Below the pieces are notes generated by a model. It saw only the letters and a program-made list of their open reading frames with translations, did no database searches and was not told the origin of the DNA. DNA of 64,000 nt from Sipunculus nudus. Its lineage: Eukaryota > Annelida > Sipuncula > Golfingiida > Sipunculidae. The stretch is taken from positions 55,869,953 to 55,933,952 of the forward strand of contig CM049311.1 of assembly GCA_026874595.1 (NCBI GenBank), given 5' to 3'. The position numbers were made by a program, and so were the translations under genes. Every line of letters begins with the position of its first letter. Within the stretch, counting starts at the first letter, position 1. This document shows positions 59,101 through 64,000 of the stretch, in pieces.

Positions 59101-59877
59101 TGTGACCTTGATCTTTAAATTGCTTTCTAAATCCAGACATTTTAAATTGTAGGCATAGATCGGTCGATAGCGCGAGATGACCTACATGTTTCATTGGATA
59201 TGGTTCTATTTTGCCACATAGGACTCTCTAGATTTAATATATTGATATATGACTTATCTTGACTTATATTTTAAGAATTTATTGCTACTTTTAAGGATGC
59301 AGGTCAGCTGGTCATATATTGATAACTATAAGTAACCAGCTAAAGCTCATCAGCCGGTCTTTATCATTGCTTATAAAAAAATATCAAACATTGCTGTCTT
59401 TGCCATCACCCATGGCCTATTATAAGTGGGTGTAAAGTTTCCTTTTAACTAGTATTAACAGGTTTAAAAGAAACTATTAGTCAGGAAGAAAACCTGTGCT
59501 GTTTTGTTTAGACCGTGCATATTTATATAAAAATTAAGTATGGGATATTTCCATAATTAAATCTGTTTGATTATATTTAATGTTTTAAACATTTATAATT
59601 TCCCCATGACACAAAATATAGGTTGTTTAAGGCCAAAAAATATAAGGTTTGGTTCTCAGGCACTTTTTTTGAGAGATCAATGGGGGCGGCCGATTTTTTA
59701 AAACCTGTTTAAGTATGTTTCTATTAAGATTTCATATAATCAGGGAAAAATTATGATAATTAAATAGCTGGTGACCTTGATCTTTGCTGTCAAAATCCAG
59801 ACAGTTTACATTGTAGGCATAGATCGGTCGATAGCGCGAGGTGACCTACATGCTTCATTGGATATAGTTCTATTTTG

Positions 59878-59941
<64 letters not shown>

Positions 59942-60480
59942 CTCTATAGATCTTATTTATTGATATATGACTTACCTTGACTTATATTTCAAGAAATTAT
60001 TGCTACTTTAAAGGATGCAGGTCAGCTGTTCCGATATTGAAGACTGTAAGTAACCAGCTAAAGCTCACCAGCCATGGACTCTTTATCATTACCTATAAAA
60101 AAATATGTATCAAACATTGCTGTCTTTGTCATCACCCATGGTCTATTGTGTAAGTGGATGTAAAGTTAATTTCCTTTAAATAGTTTTAACAGGTCTTATA
60201 GAAACTATTAGTCAGGAAGAAAACCTGTGCGGTTTTGTTTTGACCGTGCATATTTATATGAAAATAAGTATGGGATATTTCCATAATTAAATCTGTTTAA
60301 TTAAATTTAATGGTTTAAACCTATATAATTTCCCCTAGACACAATATAGGTTGTTTAAGGCCAAAAATATAAGGTTTGGTTCTCAGGCACTTTTTTCAGA
60401 GATCAATGCATGGGGGCGGCCGATTTTTTTAGATCCTTTTAATGTATGTTTCTATTAAAATGTCATATGATCAGGGAAAA
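59101..60480. repeat. Tandem duplication, about 665-bp period
   Basis: Copy 1 starts at 59101 and copy 2 at about 59770. Shared blocks: gtaggcatagatcggtcgat, agcgcgag, ggatgcaggtcagctg, taaccagctaaagctca and actattagtcaggaagaaaa. Copy 2 has acquired a (TA)n tract. Each copy contains taaggccaaaaatataaggt followed by ttggttctcagg (59633, 60359), the left terminus of the 12227-12560 MITE family without a matching right end. Confidence 0.92.
59879..59938. repeat. (TA)n microsatellite in the second duplicate
   Basis: About 60 bases of TA. The first duplicate has ccacata at this place, so the tract expanded after duplication. Confidence 0.95.
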
Positions 60481-60707
60481 ATGATAATAAAATAATTGTT
60501 TTTGCTTAACAGTCTTAAAACAGGTAAAAGCAAACATAATTTAGGAAATCTTATCAAAACTGTATTATATTCCATAATATTTATCTTCTTGAAAGAAGCA
60601 TCCGAGCGGCTGGAGCTCAAAGTTTGTAAGTTTTTGATCGAAAGTCAAAATAAAATCTTTGATTCCGGGGATTTAAATTGACAAGGGCAGTGCCAGAGAA
60701 CAATACC

Positions 60708-60710
<3 letters not shown>

Positions 60711-60741
<31 letters not shown>

Positions 60742-60742
60742 T
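60711..60742. repeat. (TTA)n microsatellite
   Basis: About ten ttatt/tta triplets in a row. Confidence 0.92.
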
Positions 60743-61953
60743 TTGTTTGCCCTACAATTAGCTTTAAGCATATCTATACAAGATAATCTCCAAATACATT
60801 TGAAAATTTGTATGTTTTACAGTTAACTTATTTTCAATTGAATTTAATTCTACTTCGTCATAAAGGTATCCAGAATCGGCTTAGGAAATTTTCTTACATT
60901 TAAATACCATAAAATTTGGATTTAGTCGATTTCTTTTTAAAATGAAAAAATAATATGAACCAGTAACTGTATAATTAAGGAATATTTCCTATCAGCTACT
61001 GTTAGTAACTGATAGGTATCGAAATTTATACAGAAAATGATGAGCTCATTTCTAGGGAACAGGGGAATCCTTTTTCATCACTCATTAGCCATAAAAAATA
61101 CAAAATCAAGGACCTATCAAGGACCTTTTCAGGACCTTCTCAGGATTTTCCTGGACCTTTTGGGATAAAAATATACATATTCCACCTACTTAACAAAACA
61201 CGGCATTGGCCACTCTGTAAATAACACAGGTGCCTAATGCTATTTTTAGCATTTTCATTGTGTATTTGATTGACAGTTAAAAGAGTTTATTTGCATATGA
61301 ACACCTTCCAGGGCTTCAGCTCGATATGCTGCGATCGGAAAGCAGCCCTAGGGAGCAAATCAGAGATTCATAGTATACAACCAGGGATAAGGCTGGGTTT
61401 AAAAATAAGTGAAATTTTTATTCTAATTAAAAAAGTGACTGAGTGAGATGTTTTTAGAAATCAGAAAATTTAACTTTTCAACTTTATGTGAATTATGTAA
61501 TAACTAATAAAGTACAGATAACAAATAAAAACTACAATTTGTCTTGTATGCTTTATTTTCTCTCCAATTTATTCCTCTGCAGGCTGTTTAAAGTACATAG
61601 TGTCGTTGTCTACACGTTGTCTACACTGCCCACATTAGTATATATAATAGTCTAGCGTAGATACCTGTTTTGAAGCCGCACAGTCTCAAGGGTAAAATGT
61701 TAAAAAAGGTTAAATTCCCTCAACGCAATTTAAGTTCTGAAGCTAAATTCCCTCCAAAGAAAATGCATTCCCTCGCATTTTTTCCAACGTAGGCATTTAA
61801 CATAAAATTGGTTTCTTTACCATATGGAACAGTATAATCGTGTCACTGATCTAGGATTTTATCAATGTATACAACTGTGCTACTAGTTTTGAATTTGTAG
61901 TTGCATGGATGGGTTTAGTGTCTTTACCTGGTATATTAACATAAGCTTACAAT
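60743..61953. other. Intergenic; no gene recognised
   Basis: AT-rich. A local run of caaggacct/tcaggacct/tggacctt repeats occurs at 61108-61160. Nothing else was identified. Confidence 0.55.
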
Positions 61954-62099
61954 TGTAACCGGACACACAAAAGCGTTCCTACTGGCATTGCTAGTGAAGC
62001 TTGCTTTATTAGCGAAGTGGTAGAACGTCTGACTTGTGTGTCACAGGTTACGGATTCGAACCCACATTCGGGCCCAATATCTATTTTTCACCAATTACA
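61954..62099 (+). repeat. TRIM 5' LTR with A and B boxes
   Basis: A box TAGCGAAGTGG at 62010-62020 matches TRGCNNARYGG. The B box GATTCGAACCC at 62053-62063 has one mismatch. Between them lies a tRNA-like gtctgacttgtgtgtcac. Confidence 0.85.
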
Positions 62100-62223
62100 A
62101 TGGTGGCAGCGGTGGGATCCGGGGAGTTGGTGTCGTGGCATAATGCCCCACCCTGTTCACTTGTGTCATCCCCGGGATAGATCCTACGTTCTGGGGACAG
62201 AACGTCCTCGAAGAGGGGGTGAA

Positions 62224-62367
62224 TGTAACGGACACATAAAAGCGTTCCTACTTGCCTTTTATGTGAAGCTTGCTTTATTAGCGAAGCGGTAGAACGTCTG
62301 ACTTGTGTGTCACAGGTTACGGGTTCGAACCCACATCCGGGTCCAATATCTATATTCACCCGTTACA
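62224..62367 (+). repeat. TRIM 3' LTR with A and B boxes
   Basis: A box TAGCGAAGCGG at 62279-62289 and B box GGTTCGAACCC at 62322-62332 both fit consensus. The stems of a true tRNA do not form, so this is a tRNA-derived domain and not a tRNA gene. Confidence 0.85.
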
Positions 62368-62371
62368 CAAT

Positions 62372-63240
62372 GAAAACTAAAATTCAAATTGATATGATTA
62401 AATATTACCATAAAATAACTGTATTTAATCATTCTGTAATATTTATCTGAAATGAAGACTGATATGGTGCGCTTGGACTTGGGTGTTGCTATGAAGTATA
62501 GGCAATTTCAATGATTTAACTGAATTGTTTCCACTTTTGTGAATACATTTATATTGTACCTCCTCTATGATTAAAATGAAATAAAATCCGGTGTTTTGAG
62601 ACAACCAATTGATCACATTGGAACTGAGAAATCTGCTTGCCATCCTACATTAATAACTGCAAAAATCAATTCACAATCCAAGCCGAACGATGCACGAATA
62701 AAGGGGCTTGACAAATTGAATGTAGCAAGGGTACAGGTGCCTGGACCACATCCAGGTCAGTGCCTGGCCGGGCCACACCATGCACAGTTGGGAGGATGCA
62801 AAGGGAACCTGTATCACATGAGCTTCTGGCGGGTCTTTCAAAACAGAAAAGCATTAATGAATAATTTCTGTCCAAGTTCTAACAATTTCTCACACATTTC
62901 TTTCTTTATCCTTTGATAAAACAAGTATTAAATGGAATTCCAGTCATCCAGGTCAGAAAAAAAAAAAAATGGGTCGTCAGAACAGAGATACGGTCAGAAA
63001 GCGGAAGCAGAAGTATTTTTCTACTGAAAATGAAGGATAAGTTAATTGATTTCCTCTTAGAATCATGAACAATGGAAAAGGTGAATTTTGCTTGTTACCA
63101 TTTGAAGTAGCATTTGTTATAAGTGAAAAAAGTGACCAGCACCGCCGATTTCCCGCCAAAGATCAGGAATTCTACCGACGTGATTTTATCGGTACATAAA
63201 ACATCAAAACGTTATATTATGGACCGACAGTAGGCCTACT
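62372..63240. other. Intergenic; no gene recognised
   Basis: Single-copy-looking sequence with short open frames on both strands lacking known motifs. Confidence 0.5.
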
Positions 63241-63246
63241 TTTATT

Positions 63247-63468
63247 TTGACTGTCTACAACGTCGGTCAGTCAACAAAATCTTTCAAGAAACGAATCGCT
63301 TGTCATTATTCAGACTTTCTGGTCTCCCAGGGTTCTGCTAATATTAAATGCCATCTTGAATGCTTTACATGCCGTTTGCAGAACCAGTGGGCCATGCAAT
63401 GGGGAATCTTGCACCTTTACCCATGCCAATTTAACTTCAATGGAGTATCAACTAATCAAAGCATTTAA
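63247..63468 (+). pseudogene. Possible GIY-YIG-like fragment of a retroelement
   Basis: The open frame contains VYNVGQSTKSFKKRIACHYS then DF, which resembles the Y.VG.T..SLK.RI..H core of GIY-YIG nucleases found in Penelope-like elements. The N-terminal GIY is not intact, there is no ATG, and no reverse transcriptase lies nearby. The match is short and could be chance. Confidence 0.25.
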
Positions 63469-63659
63469 TAAGCCATCCATACTCTTTTCAATGACAAAAC
63501 TTTTATTTAGGCCTAAAACAATGTCGGTCATCTACCAACAAATCTTTTGTATAAACAGCTCCCGTGTCGATGCTCAGACAACCTGTCCACAAAATGTCAG
63601 GCTATTATTGCACACCGGTCCCCAAACCGATAGCAAAATGTGCCAAATTAAATGATTAT

Positions 63660-64000
63660 GAAACTAGCTGGATCTAGCTGATTGCGTGACCTCTAAATGC
63701 CGATCTACGTTATATATTATATTACAGTAAAGTGACATTTTTTAACTGCATGCATGGTAGGGATACTCAGCACACCGGCTGTTAATTATCAAAGGCACAG
63801 GGCCACCAAGACTCTTAACGATCGCCGGCTGCTCTTTCCAGGGGCTCGTGAAAACGATCTCAGTGGGGAAAGTTATTTTTTTCCTTGCGATTTTGAAGCG
63901 CTGTACCAAGAAGAAACTTGCGATTTTAATTCCCGCGCAAATATCGCGGCCCAATCTGATCCATATACTACGCACATGCGCATGTAGTTTCATTATGTGT
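63660..64000. other. GC-richer segment at the window end; nothing assigned
   Basis: Open frames run on both strands through 63742-63993 with no recognisable domain. The segment may belong to a repeat or gene that continues beyond the window. Confidence 0.35.

Larger units (their letters stand above)
61954..62367 (+). mobile_element. Complete TRIM (miniature LTR retrotransposon) with tRNA-like LTRs
   Basis: LTRs 61954-62099 (146 bp) and 62224-62367 (144 bp) are near-identical and begin TGTAAC and end TTACA. In the 3' LTR the termini TGTAACGG/CCGTTACA are perfect inverted repeats. The primer binding site TGGTGGCAGCGGTGGGATC (62101-62119) is complementary to the 3' end of a tRNA-Leu plus CCA. 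A polypurine tract, gaagagggggtgaa, precedes the 3' LTR. CAAT flanks both ends (61950-61953, 62368-62371). The 124-bp interior has no coding capacity. Retrotransposition would need enzymes from another element. Confidence 0.88.

Noticed and set aside
62006-62340. Two tRNA genes
   Set aside because: A and B boxes are good, but acceptor and T stems do not pair and both copies lie at the same place inside the two LTRs of one element.

Overview
This is nuclear DNA from an animal, AT-rich and dense with repeats. The protein-coding part is small: two genes, both on the minus strand, make up under 3% of the window. Orthologous domains, long introns, tRNA-derived elements and dispersed repeats fit a marine lophotrochozoan, most likely a mollusc. 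That placement is an inference from repeat character and protein flavour, not something the sequence proves.

Gene content. (1) A complete Hsp90 co-chaperone gene, cdc37, runs from 56553 (start codon) down to 25472 (end of stop codon). It has 11 coding exons whose reading frames and GT/AG boundaries join without a break into a 369-residue protein. Its 1.1 kb of coding sequence is spread over 31 kb because the introns have filled with repeats. (2) A vestigial-like (VGLL/Vg family) transcription cofactor has its main coding exon at 7045-6509, with a clear TEAD-binding TDU motif. A plausible short first coding exon lies at 8438-8382, next to a TATA-like box and three TEAD-type sites.

Layout. 1-6500: AT microsatellites, a perfect hairpin and a possible DNA element; no gene seen. 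6509-8530: the vestigial-like gene. 8.5-15.9 kb: intergenic, with an old ~1.1 kb duplication (11.57-14.25 kb), one copy of which carries a PIF/Harbinger-like MITE while the other keeps the empty site. 15.9-25.4 kb: mosaic of repeat modules sharing a GGTGGCGCCACC palindrome and poly-G tracts. 25.5-56.6 kb: cdc37. Intron 10 holds a three-level nested insertion (26.4-29.8 kb). Intron 9 holds a higher-order satellite of ~287-bp monomers packed with nuclear-receptor-type hexamers (33.5-37.95 kb). Intron 4 holds a 51-bp minisatellite. Intron 1 holds a hAT-like MITE, a fold-back element with tandem-repeat arms, and tRNA-derived SINE heads. 56.6-64 kb: intergenic, with a ~665-bp tandem duplication and a complete 414-bp terminal-repeat retrotransposon in miniature (TRIM) whose LTRs carry tRNA-type A and B boxes.

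The most unusual items are the TRIM with pol III-like LTRs, the response-element satellite, the fold-back element, and the nested insertions whose empty sites can be read elsewhere in the same window. All homology calls were made by eye from translated sequence; no database search was run.
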